This document shows positions 1 through 8,210 of a stretch of 64,000 nucleotides of DNA, piece by piece. The position numbers were made by a program, and so were the translations under genes. The stretch is from positions 84,706 through 148,705 of the forward strand of contig JBEVTI010000011.1 in NCBI GenBank assembly GCA_041156125.1. The letters run 5' to 3'. The notes beneath the pieces are model-generated. The model was not told where the DNA came from, searched no databases, and saw nothing but the letters and a program-made list of their open reading frames with translations. This DNA is from Paraktedonobacter carboxidivorans (GTDB taxonomy: Bacteria > Chloroflexota > Ktedonobacteria > Ktedonobacterales > Ktedonobacteraceae). Position 1 is the stretch's first letter; each line of letters opens with the position of its first letter.

Positions 1-115
1 CCATTCATACGCAAAAACAGCACCTGACTCACCGAGAGTAAAAGGCTCTTAACAGACAGGGCAGGTTCTGTTTATCTACCTCTTCCCCCGATGCGCCTGT
101 AGAATAGCTCCTGCC

Positions 116-835
116 TCAAGCTGTGCCGCTCTCCTCTTTTGAAGCAGCCACTTCTAACTGCGCGCCGCCAGGGGGTATCGTCTGATCCATCTGAGCAAAG
201 AAAGGCAGCAGTTCTTGCAAGAGCTGATATAACTGGTCTCGCGCCTCCAGAGGTATAAGATCTTGTGTGAGGAGTTCAAAAATGGCTGGAATGGCCGGGA
301 TATATGTACTATATTGCTCTCTAGCATAAGGAGATTCAATATTCATAATAATAGAAGGCGAACGCCAGTGTGCCTGCAAAAGGTCTCGCGCATTATCTTC
401 CTCGGTAAGTTGTAAAAGCATGCGTAAGCCCAGAACTCGTTCCTCAAAGTTATTGCGTGGGCTTTTAAAGGGTAGAAGTGCTAGTTCTAAACGAGTTTTG
501 TGTTCAATGGCAGTATTCTGTATCATCTGGCACAGCAGTTGAAATCCTTTGCGTTGCTCCTGCGACCCATAAGGACTCCACTGATAAAGCGCCCGCGCCA
601 CCTGCACCTCTTGCTCAAGGGAGAGATCTCCTCCCTGCAAACGCGCTAGCAGCCACCGCGTCCCCTCGCCTTGCTCCTGCGACCCTGAGGGACTCCACTG
701 AGAGAGCGCTCGCGCCACCTGTATTAACCAGAGAATATCGCCTAGAAATTGCAGGATTGCTTGCATGGCGCGTTTGCCGGGTTCTGCACACTGACGAGCG
801 CGACACATGGCGAGCAGAAAATGCTCTACACACAA
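116..835 (-). CDS. Hypothetical helical-repeat protein, possibly a truncated STAND C-terminus
   Basis: The product has 239 residues and I do not recognise a specific family. It contains two copies of a 39-residue unit beginning VARALSQWSPSGSQEQ (near residue 40) and VARALYQWSPYGSQEQ (near residue 79). The flanking sequence is Leu/Glu/Gln-rich and predicted helical, as in HEAT/TPR-like solenoids. The two units are also similar at DNA level, so they look like a recent duplication. Such solenoids are common at the C-termini of NACHT/NB-ARC signalling ATPases in Ktedonobacteria. No nucleotide-binding domain is present here and the first 30 residues (Cys/Arg-rich) look non-native. It may therefore be the surviving 3' part of a larger gene. 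The start codon is uncertain. Confidence 0.45.
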   Translation of the reverse strand: MCVEHFLLAMCRARQCAEPGKRAMQAILQFLGDILWLIQVARALSQWSPSGSQEQGEGTRWLLARLQGGDLSLEQEVQVARALYQWSPYGSQEQRKGFQLLCQMIQNTAIEHKTRLELALLPFKSPRNNFEERVLGLRMLLQLTEEDNARDLLQAHWRSPSIIMNIESPYAREQYSTYIPAIPAIFELLTQDLIPLEARDQLYQLLQELLPFFAQMDQTIPPGGAQLEVAASKEESGTA

Positions 836-1210
836 TAATCGCTATATACACGAAAAGGGACCAATTCCCCCATTGAGTATAAGAACGGCCATCTATTCTG
901 TCAATAAAATGGCACAATCGCCGTGGCCTGGGATAATTGCCGTTTCTCAGGCCCCGCAAAGAATGGGAAAGAGCAAGGTCTCTGCGCACAAAGCATCCTT
1001 GACAGCCATATTTGACCTGGCTAAAGCGCGTGGGGTACACTTCGAGCAGAAAGCCAGCGCGGAGAGGTCTTATGCAGGACGTAGATCACGTCGTCAGATA
1101 AAACCCTCTAAAATGGCCCTTGAGCAAGAAGCCATGAAGCACCACAAAACCACTGCTGCATGGCACACGACGAGCAGGATGCTTATCCATAGTTAGGAGC
1201 ATATACGTTT
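836..1210. other. Gene-poor interval
   Basis: About 375 bases between the helical-repeat gene and the small XRE gene. Open frames exist on both strands but have no ribosome binding site and no family resemblance that I can see. No strong hairpin is visible. It may be sequence from which the 5' part of the minus-strand gene was lost. Confidence 0.3.
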
Positions 1211-1423
1211 ATGGCAACGTTGCAAGAAATCAGAGAGGAAGCGGGCTTATCGCTTTCTGAACTAGCGAAACGCGCTGAAGTTGATTATAAGACCGTCAAG
1301 AAAGCCGACGAGAGCGCTGGTTCAATCCATCGCTTTAAAGCTCTTGCGATCTTAAAAGTCCTGAATCAGGAACTAGGCACAGAGCATGGACTGGAGGATA
1401 TTGACGGCTTAACGCTGCACTAG
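1211..1423 (+). CDS. Small XRE-family HTH DNA-binding protein
   Basis: The protein has 70 residues and is essentially a single Cro/C1-type helix-turn-helix. The motif EIREEAGLSLSELAKRAEVDYKTVKKAD (residues 5-32, helices 2-3) is followed by a 'hRFKALAILKVLN' helix and a short acidic tail. It has no effector domain, so it should act as a minimal DNA-binding regulator or as an antitoxin-like partner, but no toxin gene is adjacent. It starts with ATG about 10 bases after 'TTAGGAGC', a good ribosome binding site. Its 3' end overlaps by four bases a LuxR-type remnant on the other strand. Confidence 0.75.
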   Translation: MATLQEIREEAGLSLSELAKRAEVDYKTVKKADESAGSIHRFKALAILKVLNQELGTEHGLEDIDGLTLH

Positions 1424-1720
1424 TCCTCCAGGCCAAGGGCCTCTCTGCCGCCTCGATCCAGTTCTGGGTCGTTTTGCCTTCCCCGCTGAGCCAGAGGAAG
1501 AACTGCCTGTTCCAGCAGAGCGACAGAACACGAGTAGTCAGGGGCGATCAGTGCATGGCTAATAGCCTCTCGCAGTTCGCCCGCCGCCTCATACCAGCGA
1601 GCCACCCGCAGGGGTACTCTTCCCTGCCTGGCTGGTTAGCTTGCAAACGAGCCAGCAACGCCTCACGCAAAAGAGCATGGCCTCTCTGGAATGTTGGGGA
1701 TATCCTCCGCTTCTCCCCAA
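1420..1720 (-). pseudogene. Remnant of a MalT-like LuxR-family STAND regulator
   Basis: Minus-strand translation gives 'HALLREALLARLQANQPGR' (about 1625-1690) and, after a shift of reading frame near 1610, 'VPLRVARWYEAAGELREAISHALIAPDY' (about 1510-1610). Read together these match the junction between the winged-helix region and the TPR region of MalT-like regulators (compare 'LRASVWYEDHDLSLEAFHHAVAANDV' in the intact regulator further along). The ATPase domain, most of the TPR domain and the HTH are absent. The frameshift plus both truncations make this a dead fragment. Confidence 0.6.
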
Positions 1721-1847
1721 TGTCCCTGAGTATATCACACAAGACGCTTCTGGCAGAACTCAGAGGGAGCTTTTGACGCGGTTTTGCAGAGTGTGCGTCC
1801 TCTTTTTGCAGCGTACAAACGCCCTGCATAAAAAGTCCTACATGCAA

Positions 1848-2073
1848 TAGTGGGCCGATTCATCGGGTCCAGTCCCGATTTATCGGGGACAGCACGCATA
1901 CCTCCCAATGCTTCACGAGCATGATTTCTCTCATGCTCGTGAAGCATTTCAAGAAGCTCATGCTCGTGAAGCATTTCAAGAAGCTCATGCTCGTGAAGCA
2001 TTTCAAGAAGCATTTCAAGCAAGGCGAGAGGCCCTCGATGAAGCGGGGCTGGACCCGATGAATCGGCCCACTA
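1848..2073. repeat. Nested repeat island: 25-bp inverted repeats around a 27-bp tandem repeat
   Basis: The outer arms 1848-1872 and 2049-2073 are perfect 25-bp inverted repeats containing GGCCGATTCATCGGG. Inside lie three exact tandem copies of a 27-bp unit (1931-1957, 1958-1984, 1985-2011; unit begins TCATGCTCGTGAAGCATTTC). An inverted partial copy of the unit (about 1909-1926) precedes them. The GGCCGAT..ATCGGG motif recurs in hairpins near 33.15 kb and, in part, near 40.47 kb. The reading frames across the tandem unit encode 9-residue peptide repeats, but I treat this as a DNA repeat. Confidence 0.85.
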
Positions 2074-2267
2074 TGCTCGTCTCTGTTTGTGATAGCTAGC
2101 AGTCGAGAACAGGTACAAGATGCTCACTTTGGAGAAAAGTGAATGAGATGAATGAGAGGGATAGTAGAAGCTTTCACACGTTGCAAAAAGATGACGCGCA
2201 CTCGGTTTTGCAAAAGGGATAGACAGGTACTTCTGCTTCACATATACTTAAGATGTAGAGAATAATT

Positions 2268-2320
2268 CAAGGGTTTTTTCAAGCGGAGATGCCTTACATC
2301 TCCGCTCGAAAAAACCCTTG
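2268..2320. terminator. Long intergenic hairpin
   Basis: Arms 2268-2291 and 2297-2320 pair over 24 bases with one G-T type mismatch. The loop is 5 bases and the outer stem contains A/T runs, so it could terminate transcription in either direction. It lies in the 2074-2445 gap downstream of the minus-strand ligase gene. No gene is seen in the rest of that gap. Confidence 0.6.
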
Positions 2321-2445
2321 AAAAAGGACGTTGCCACCCGTACTACCTGGATTGACGGAGTTCCAAAGCGACGAGTTACCTGTACGATAACAGAAGTCCT
2401 ACTGTGCTTGTGTATCGATGCATGTTTTACTACTCACGCGAGTCT

Positions 2446-3558
2446 TTAAGCGATACCTTTGCTTGTCTCAGCTACTATATAGGCCACAACCTCTTCTAAA
2501 CGTCCGTGTTCCTGATATGCGGCATGCTGGCGCAGCGTGCCATTGCCCAGGCGCAGCGTCTGGTTAACGAGAAAGGCAATCTCGTCCCAATTGCCCTCGT
2601 CTTCAAGCGCGGGACGCAGAGTCACAAGCATTTTTTCGATCACTACAGCCGCGGGCAACGAGCGCTGCTCGCCGACATCAATCAATTCATGGCTGAGGCC
2701 GTAGCGCGCCGCGCGCCAGTGGGCCGCGCGCAAGAGTTCAGGCGACACCAGAGGAAACTCTGTCTGGCGTTGCTCCTGCTCGTAACATGTCTTCACAAGT
2801 GCCTGGACCAGTCCCGCCATCATCACCGCTTCATCGATGGTAAGACAGCAATCGGCGACACGAAACTCAAGCGTCTTAAAGTGCTCAGACAGGCGAATAT
2901 CCCAATAAATCTTGCTGGCATCCTCGATGCAGCCCGTTACAACCAGCGACTGGAGCAAGGCATCATACTCATCAAGCGAAGCAAAATAGCGCGGCTGACC
3001 CGCTGTAGGCCAGCGACTCCACAGAATAGTACGAAAGCTCGCGTAGCCAGTGTCCTGACCAAGCCAAAAAGGTGAGCTCGCGGAGAGGGCCAGTAACGGA
3101 GCCAGCCAGGGTCGGGCGCGATTCATGACCTGGAGCGCCATCTCACGATCATCCAGGCCAATGTGAACATGACAGCCGAAAATCGCATCGTGAGCCAGTT
3201 GTTGAAAATCTTCCGCGATCTCGCGATAACGAGCCTTGGGCGTAATACGCTGCTTGCCCCGCTCAGAGAATGGATGGGTGCCTGACGCGGCTAGCGTCTT
3301 GCCCTGAAGCACCGCCGAGGCGAGCATCTCCTGGCGCATGCGTACCAGTTGTGTGCGTACCTCCTGCACATCCTGGCAGATAGGGGTTGCAGCTTCGATC
3401 TGGGAAAGTTGGAGTTCGGGCTGTGCCAGTTCGCCCAGTGCCTGTTGCGCTGTAGAAAGAAGTGCTTTGGATGAAGAACTCAGTTCATATGTATCTGGAT
3501 GAATAATCTGATACTCCTCCTCCACACCTAGCGTAAAATGTTGCTGCGCAGAATCCAT
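2446..3558 (-). CDS. ybdK: YbdK-type carboxylate-amine ligase (glutamate-cysteine ligase 2 family)
   Basis: The product has 370 residues, full length for the GCS2/COG2170 family. These enzymes have the glutamine-synthetase fold and use ATP to join a carboxylate to an amine. E. coli YbdK has weak gamma-glutamylcysteine ligase activity. Family signatures visible are 'FTLGVEEEYQIIHPDTYEL' at the N-terminus (conserved GxEEE metal-binding glutamates), 'GTHPFS', 'CHVHIGLDD' near residue 130 and the C-terminal 'LGNGTLRQHAAYQ'. The ATG is preceded by a near-perfect AAGGAGGGAG site. It lies just upstream of a cluster of transglutaminases and an ATP-grasp/alpha-E pair. That context favours a role in making or capping a peptide-like product rather than bulk thiol synthesis; this role is inference. 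Confidence 0.88.
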   Translation of the reverse strand: MDSAQQHFTLGVEEEYQIIHPDTYELSSSSKALLSTAQQALGELAQPELQLSQIEAATPICQDVQEVRTQLVRMRQEMLASAVLQGKTLAASGTHPFSERGKQRITPKARYREIAEDFQQLAHDAIFGCHVHIGLDDREMALQVMNRARPWLAPLLALSASSPFWLGQDTGYASFRTILWSRWPTAGQPRYFASLDEYDALLQSLVVTGCIEDASKIYWDIRLSEHFKTLEFRVADCCLTIDEAVMMAGLVQALVKTCYEQEQRQTEFPLVSPELLRAAHWRAARYGLSHELIDVGEQRSLPAAVVIEKMLVTLRPALEDEGNWDEIAFLVNQTLRLGNGTLRQHAAYQEHGRLEEVVAYIVAETSKGIA

Positions 3559-3729
3559 GCTCCCTCCTCCTTCTGTTTCTCTACTTTATCTCTTCTCTGG
3601 ATAACACGCAGCGGCTCGCTCTAACGATACAGGCATGCTCAACTCTCTCATACTACACGGGGACTATGTTGGCGCGGGCGAGGCGCGGGCACAAGCTCCA
3701 CTGGTCCCTAAAACGGTCTCAGCCATTTG

Positions 3730-4188
3730 CTACTCCAATCCCAAAAGCTCTGCGCTCAGATTCCAGAGACGCTACGCTGCTTGTGGATCAACGGCGTGGG
3801 GCATCACGCCTTGCGCCAGCGAGCCGAACTGGTTGCTCGCGATCTCCTCAGACACAAGCGGGGCAATCTCGCAATTCTGGCAATAGACGCCGCCCATGCC
3901 ATCGAGTTGCGAACTCGTCGCGCACCAGACGCTTGTCGCGGCCCCCTGCTCGACCGTTTTCATATTGCGCGCTGGATCGAGGATGGGATGCCCTTCCTCG
4001 TCAATCAGACCCAGCGCACGCAGGATCGGCGGCGCGATATACTTCGAGAGACCGGTACCGACGATGGTGCCTGGATGCAGCGAGCAAGCACGTATGCCAT
4101 CCGCCTGGCCCCGCCCGTCCAGTTCCAGCGCGCAAAGGATGTTGGCTGTCTCCGACTGTCCAAATGCTGAGTGGTTCAATGGACGCAA
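3730..4188 (-). pseudogene. Truncated short-chain dehydrogenase (C-terminal remnant)
   Basis: Translation gives 'AFGQSETANILCALELDGRGQADGIRACSLHPGTIVGTGLSKYI', the region after the catalytic Tyr of an SDR (usual YGQSKTAN; here F replaces Y). It continues to 'LKTVEQGAATSVWCATSSQLDGMGGVYCQNCEIAPLV', typical of the C-terminus of WW-domain-oxidoreductase-like SDRs. The Rossmann N-terminus is missing. Reading continues past an internal TAG at 3772-3774 into 'RLWNLSAELLG', the normal family ending, so that stop looks like a Glu codon mutated to TAG. Loss of the cofactor domain, the Tyr and the frame end make it non-functional. Confidence 0.7.
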
Positions 4189-4355
4189 CGACCGCCGCTC
4201 TGAAAGTTGGTTACGCGAGTCCGTCGCAATTTAGCCGGGAATACCGGCGGCTTTTTGGCCTCCCACCTCTGCAAGATATCAAGGCTATACGCAGCATTTT
4301 TACGGCCAGCAGCATTCGCGAAATGTTAGATACTGCTCCAGCAGTGTACCTATGA
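4179..4355 (+). pseudogene. AraC-family regulator, C-terminal HTH remnant
   Basis: Plus-strand translation reads 'DATTAALKVGYASPSQFSREYRRLFGLPPLQDIK', the second helix-turn-helix of AraC-type regulators that control SDR genes ('..AAFEVGYESPSQFSREYRRLFG..'). The first HTH and the whole sensor domain are missing. The fragment abuts the 5' end of the SDR remnant on the opposite strand, so a single deletion probably removed the divergent promoter and both N-termini. Confidence 0.6.
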
Positions 4356-4423
4356 GTGATCCCTGATCCCTGTTTTTACAAAATCAGGCCCAAAAAGCTG
4401 CTGCGCAAACTCAGGGATCACTC
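4351..4423. repeat. Intergenic repeat and hairpin (TATGAGTNATCCCTG family, copy 1)
   Basis: Arms GAGTGATCCCTGA (4354-4366) and its complement (4411-4423) form a hairpin just past the 3' end of the minus-strand transglutaminase gene and could act as its terminator. The segment 4351-4400 (TATGAGT.AT..., then AAAATCAGGCC.AAAA.GCTG) resembles 33041-33080 and, inverted, 14678-14715. Confidence 0.6.
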
Positions 4424-4438
4424 TTATAGATAGTTCCA

Positions 4439-5359
4439 TTACTCGACATATTCCAGTGCAGCAATGTTTACGCGCTTATGTGTCGAGAGATGGCCACGGT
4501 AAGCAGCACAGAATGTTCCTGATGTGGGTGCGACATCAAAGTAATCGCGGCCTACCGCGATCGTCAAATAGCTCAAGCTAGCCAGGCGTCCGTGCGTTGG
4601 ATCAAAGGGTATGACCATCGTTTTGTCCGGCTGATCGACAACCGGGAAGAAGACCTCGACCCAGGCATGCGTGCCTCCTTCACCCAGCATATGACCTGAA
4701 ACATAGCGCGCCGGTAGCGCGCAGAGGCGGCATAACACGAGCATAAGATGAGCATAATCCTGGCAAACTCCCTGCCCAAGAGCCAGTGCCTGTGTAGCCG
4801 TGGTATGGATATCCGTGACATTATGCGCGTAGCGCAGTTGTTTGTATACCCAGCTGTTGATCTGGTGTGCCAGAGCCAGCCCTTGCTTGCCCTCAGCCAT
4901 GAACTGCGCGGCGACGCTGTACACATGCTCATCAGGCTGCGTGAGAGCGGAGGCCTCTAACAACCAGACAGCGCTTAACCGCTCGATAGGCAGATAGAGA
5001 GGAGATGCCTCTTTGCAACGCTCCACCAGAATCCAGGCCGAAAAATCCACTGACCGCTCAACATAGGGAATTGACAGGTTGATCTCTTTATTGCCAAAAA
5101 CATCATCCTGGCAGATAAAAGTGGCAGTTGGCAGAGAAACATCTAAGCGATAATCGATACGGCGCTGATCAGCATGCTGATCAGGCGGCACAATCATCAG
5201 GCGCTGCTTCAGATCAGTAATCGGGCCGGGATATTCATAGTGCAGCTGCTGGTGAACCAGGTAGATACTGCGCTGAACACGTGGCCAGTCTACATCGAGA
5301 TGGTTTAACTGACCAATAGTTGAGATCGCCGTTTCCAGGTCAGGCCGGATGTGCGTCAT
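4439..5359 (-). CDS. Transglutaminase-like protein with intact triad
   Basis: The protein has 306 residues. It has an N-terminal beta-strand region typical of the bacterial transglutaminase N-domain and a C-terminal papain-like transglutaminase core. The triad is visible as Cys199 (GQGVCQDYAH), His231 (GGTHAWVEV) and Asp253 (PFDPTHG). Such enzymes form or hydrolyse isopeptide bonds, or act as cysteine peptidases. No signal peptide is seen, so it is probably cytoplasmic. It overlaps the upstream transglutaminase gene by four bases (ATGA), indicating translational coupling. The locus context suggests work on the same substrate as the ATP-grasp and alpha-E proteins encoded divergently. Confidence 0.85.
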   Translation of the reverse strand: MTHIRPDLETAISTIGQLNHLDVDWPRVQRSIYLVHQQLHYEYPGPITDLKQRLMIVPPDQHADQRRIDYRLDVSLPTATFICQDDVFGNKEINLSIPYVERSVDFSAWILVERCKEASPLYLPIERLSAVWLLEASALTQPDEHVYSVAAQFMAEGKQGLALAHQINSWVYKQLRYAHNVTDIHTTATQALALGQGVCQDYAHLMLVLCRLCALPARYVSGHMLGEGGTHAWVEVFFPVVDQPDKTMVIPFDPTHGRLASLSYLTIAVGRDYFDVAPTSGTFCAAYRGHLSTHKRVNIAALEYVE

Positions 5360-6234
5360 GCAGGTGAGCTATCCTCTCTACTGGCGGCTTCAACGCTCTC
5401 TAACGGCGCCTCTCTCTTACTGCTTGCTCCAGGCACTTCTTCATCGGCCCAGACGATCATCTGTTGCAGGAGCGGAGAACCGTAGGTGGTTATCATAGCA
5501 ACATCCAGTGCATCCCGACCACGCCCAATCAGCACGCGACCGACACGCGGCGTATTGTTGCGTGGATCAAATGTCCACCAGCGCCCGGATAAATAGACCT
5601 CCATCCAGGCGCAGAAATCCATTGGTGCATCCGGCGGCGGGACATCGATATCCGGGATATAGCCAAAGACGTAGCGGGTGGGAATATTAAGCGCGCGACA
5701 AAAAGTCACGGCCAGTTGCGTGAAATCGCGACAGACACCGACGCGCTGCAGATAAATATCGACAGCATCGGTCAGCGGCGTACTGGTGCCATATTGAAAA
5801 CGAATGTTGTTATGGACCCAGTCACAGATGGCCTGCACCCTGGCCCAACCCGGCGCGGTCTGCCCAAAGAGTTGCCAGGCCGTATTGGAGAGCACATCAG
5901 ACTGGCAGAAACGACTAGGTAAAAGATAGTGTAAAACATCATCCGGTAATGTCTCAACCGGCATTTGCTCAGCCTCTGGGGCCACTTCATCAACGCTGTC
6001 CGCCACCTTTACCAGCGCGTCGTAACGCACGCTCTGGACGCCCGTGGGCAGCAGAAAGCGCCGGCTATGGTTATTATAGATATCGTGAAATGAAGTCAGC
6101 GTCAGGTCAGGCGTGAATTGCCAGTCTTCGTAGACAATTTGCTGATCATAATCAGGATGGGGCTGGACAAGCATTACCGTTGGAGTAGGCCACGTTGCCT
6201 CATAACGGAATTCGCATCCTACTCGAATATGCAT
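5356..6234 (-). CDS. Transglutaminase-like protein with Cys in place of the catalytic His
   Basis: The protein has 292 residues from ATG 6234; a GTG at 6261 is an alternative start. The transglutaminase core retains the nucleophile (RVGVCRDFTQ, about residue 168) and the Asp (WTFDPRNN, about residue 223). The usual 'MDFHAWFEVY' reads 'MDFCAWMEVY', so the general-base His is Cys. The codon is unambiguous on the minus strand (TGC). The protein may be a non-catalytic partner of the overlapping downstream gene or use altered chemistry; neither is shown. It is the first gene of the minus-strand pair, with the shared divergent promoter region at 6235-6607. Confidence 0.82.
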   Translation of the reverse strand: MHIRVGCEFRYEATWPTPTVMLVQPHPDYDQQIVYEDWQFTPDLTLTSFHDIYNNHSRRFLLPTGVQSVRYDALVKVADSVDEVAPEAEQMPVETLPDDVLHYLLPSRFCQSDVLSNTAWQLFGQTAPGWARVQAICDWVHNNIRFQYGTSTPLTDAVDIYLQRVGVCRDFTQLAVTFCRALNIPTRYVFGYIPDIDVPPPDAPMDFCAWMEVYLSGRWWTFDPRNNTPRVGRVLIGRGRDALDVAMITTYGSPLLQQMIVWADEEVPGASSKREAPLESVEAASREDSSPA

Positions 6235-6357
6235 ATGCTTCTTTTGTTCCTCACTTCTCACTCTGGATCATAGCGAACGCCTCGTCAATTTACGTCGCAG
6301 AGCTATTATAATCTATAGACGCTTTGCTTGCCAGATATAATACAGATTCAGCCTATC

Positions 6358-6387
6358 TTGACAAGTGAATTGCCCACTGGGTATGAT
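6358..6387 (+). promoter_or_regulatory. Predicted sigma-70-type promoter for the ATP-grasp operon
   Basis: TTGACA (6358-6363) and TATGAT (6382-6387) are separated by 18 bases and lie about 220 bases upstream of the ATP-grasp start, in the divergent region shared with the minus-strand transglutaminases. The long leader may carry further control, but I see no recognisable riboswitch. Confidence 0.5.
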
Positions 6388-6607
6388 AATAATAACCTAC
6401 CCAGCCAGCACAGCAAGCTTCATGGCTACGATGCCTCCCACAGCCTTGTGTGAGGTTTTTGTTTTTTACTGTTCCTGATAGATGCAGAATCACTTGATAT
6501 GTTTAGCCTCATCGGATAAGATTATCCATGTTGAGAGACATAGAGAGCGACAGCAGGTTTTCTCTGCTCCTGCGATCCGTTTGAGGATACTGCAAGGGAG
6601 TACCGCC

Positions 6608-8080
6608 ATGCTACGATCCGACACGCCGGGACGGTCGATCTTGCCGCCGCCCTTCTCCGATTATGACCTGGATGAAGCCTATGACGAGATGTTCGACGCG
6701 CAAGGTCAACCACGCTCCGCCTACCAGCAATTGTACCATCGTTTGCAAGAAATGCCTTTCGAGATGTTACAGCAACGCCAACAAGCGGCTGATCTGACAT
6801 TTCTTAACCAGGGCATCACGTTTACTGTCTATGGCGATACAGAAGGTACAGAACGTATCTGGCCGTATGACCTGCTACCACGTATTATCACTGCCGCCGA
6901 ATGGAGCACCATCGAACGGGGTCTAACGCAACGTATTACCGCGCTCAACCTTTTTTTGCAGGATGTGTACCACAACGGACAGATTATGAACGATGGTGTG
7001 ATACCGCGTGGACTGGTCTATAGCTGTCGCCATTATCGGCGCGAGATGCGCGGCATCCACGTACCACACGACATCTACATCTCCATCGTAGGTACTGACC
7101 TGGTGCGGCTACCCGATGGACGCTTCGCTGTGCTGGAAGATAATCTGCGCGTGCCCAGCGGGGTCTCTTATATGCTCACAAACCGCGAGGTGATGAAGCG
7201 CGTCTTTCCCTCATTATTTGGCAGTTATGGCGTGCGTCCCATCGATCAATATGGGCAGGCGCTCCTCAATACATTGCTCTCTCTTGTGCCTTTTGGTCGC
7301 CCTGACCCCAATATTGTGCTCCTGACGCCCGGCGTTTATAACTCGGCTTACTTTGAACACGCCTTCCTGGCACGCCAGATGGGCATTGAGTTGGTAGAAG
7401 GGCGTGACCTGATCTTCCACAATAATGTGGTGTATATGCGTACAACCGCTGGTCTGTCGCGCGTAGATGTCATCTACCGGCGCATTGATGACGATTACCT
7501 TGATCCGCTGGCCTTCCACGCCAGATCGACTCTGGGAGTGCCTGGCCTGCTGGATGCCTATCGAGCTGGCAATGTGGCCTTAGCCAACGCCATCGGGACC
7601 GGTATCGCTGACGACAAGGCCATTTACGCCTACGTGCCCAAGATCATTAACTACTACTTGCATGAAGAACCCATCCTGCCTAATATCGAGACGCACCTGC
7701 TGAGCGATGATAAAGAGCGCCAGTACGTGCTCGAACATCTGGATGAAATGGTCGTCAAGGCCGTGGGAGAATCTGGCGGTTATGGTATGTTGATTGGTCC
7801 ACATAGCACAGCCGAGCAGCGCGAGGAGTTTCGCCAGCGCATTCTCGCCGATCCACGCAACTATATTGCGCAGGAGACACTGGCCCTTTCACGCGCACCC
7901 TGCTTCTTGAATAAGCAGATAGGTGCGCGTCACGTCGATTTACGGCCATTCGTTCTGTACGGCGACAAGGTGACCGTTGTGCCGGGTGGACTGACACGTG
8001 TGGCTCTGAAACGCGGTTCGCTGGTTGTCAATTCATCGCAGGGTGGTGGCAGCAAAGATACATGGGTACTTAATGAGTAG
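6608..8080 (+). CDS. Circularly permuted type 2 ATP-grasp protein (COG2308)
   Basis: The protein has 490 residues from ATG 6608, chosen for its AAGGGAGTACCGCC ribosome binding site. It belongs to the DUF404/DUF407 circularly permuted ATP-grasp family, predicted amide-bond-forming ligases. Recognisable segments are 'LNQGITFTVYGD', 'IWPYDLLPRIITAAEW', 'YRREMRGIHVPHDIYISIVGTDLVRLPDGRFAVLEDNLRVPSG' and 'VVKAVGESGGYGMLIGP' (nucleotide-binding region). The ending 'LVVNSSQGGGSKDTWVL' is diagnostic for the family. Genes of this family are almost always followed by an alpha-E gene and a transglutaminase, as here. It probably ligates an amino acid or amine to a peptide; the substrate is unknown. Confidence 0.9.
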   Translation: MLRSDTPGRSILPPPFSDYDLDEAYDEMFDAQGQPRSAYQQLYHRLQEMPFEMLQQRQQAADLTFLNQGITFTVYGDTEGTERIWPYDLLPRIITAAEWSTIERGLTQRITALNLFLQDVYHNGQIMNDGVIPRGLVYSCRHYRREMRGIHVPHDIYISIVGTDLVRLPDGRFAVLEDNLRVPSGVSYMLTNREVMKRVFPSLFGSYGVRPIDQYGQALLNTLLSLVPFGRPDPNIVLLTPGVYNSAYFEHAFLARQMGIELVEGRDLIFHNNVVYMRTTAGLSRVDVIYRRIDDDYLDPLAFHARSTLGVPGLLDAYRAGNVALANAIGTGIADDKAIYAYVPKIINYYLHEEPILPNIETHLLSDDKERQYVLEHLDEMVVKAVGESGGYGMLIGPHSTAEQREEFRQRILADPRNYIAQETLALSRAPCFLNKQIGARHVDLRPFVLYGDKVTVVPGGLTRVALKRGSLVVNSSQGGGSKDTWVLNE

Positions 8081-8210
8081 AGAGAGGTCAGAGGCCTGGG
8101 GTGTAGAGAAAGAAGATCCCGCGCGTTGTCCTTGCCGGGAGGCCAACGCATGGCCAGTTGATCTTTCCCGGAGAAACTGAATAGTAGAGCAGAAGAACAG
8201 AGAAAGCAGT

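Noticed and set aside
807..1196. 129-codon plus-strand frame before the XRE gene
   Set aside because: No ribosome binding site, no family resemblance, and composition unlike the neighbouring genes.
1931..2011. 27-bp exact tandem repeats as a CRISPR array
   Set aside because: The units are contiguous with no unique spacers, and no cas genes are present.
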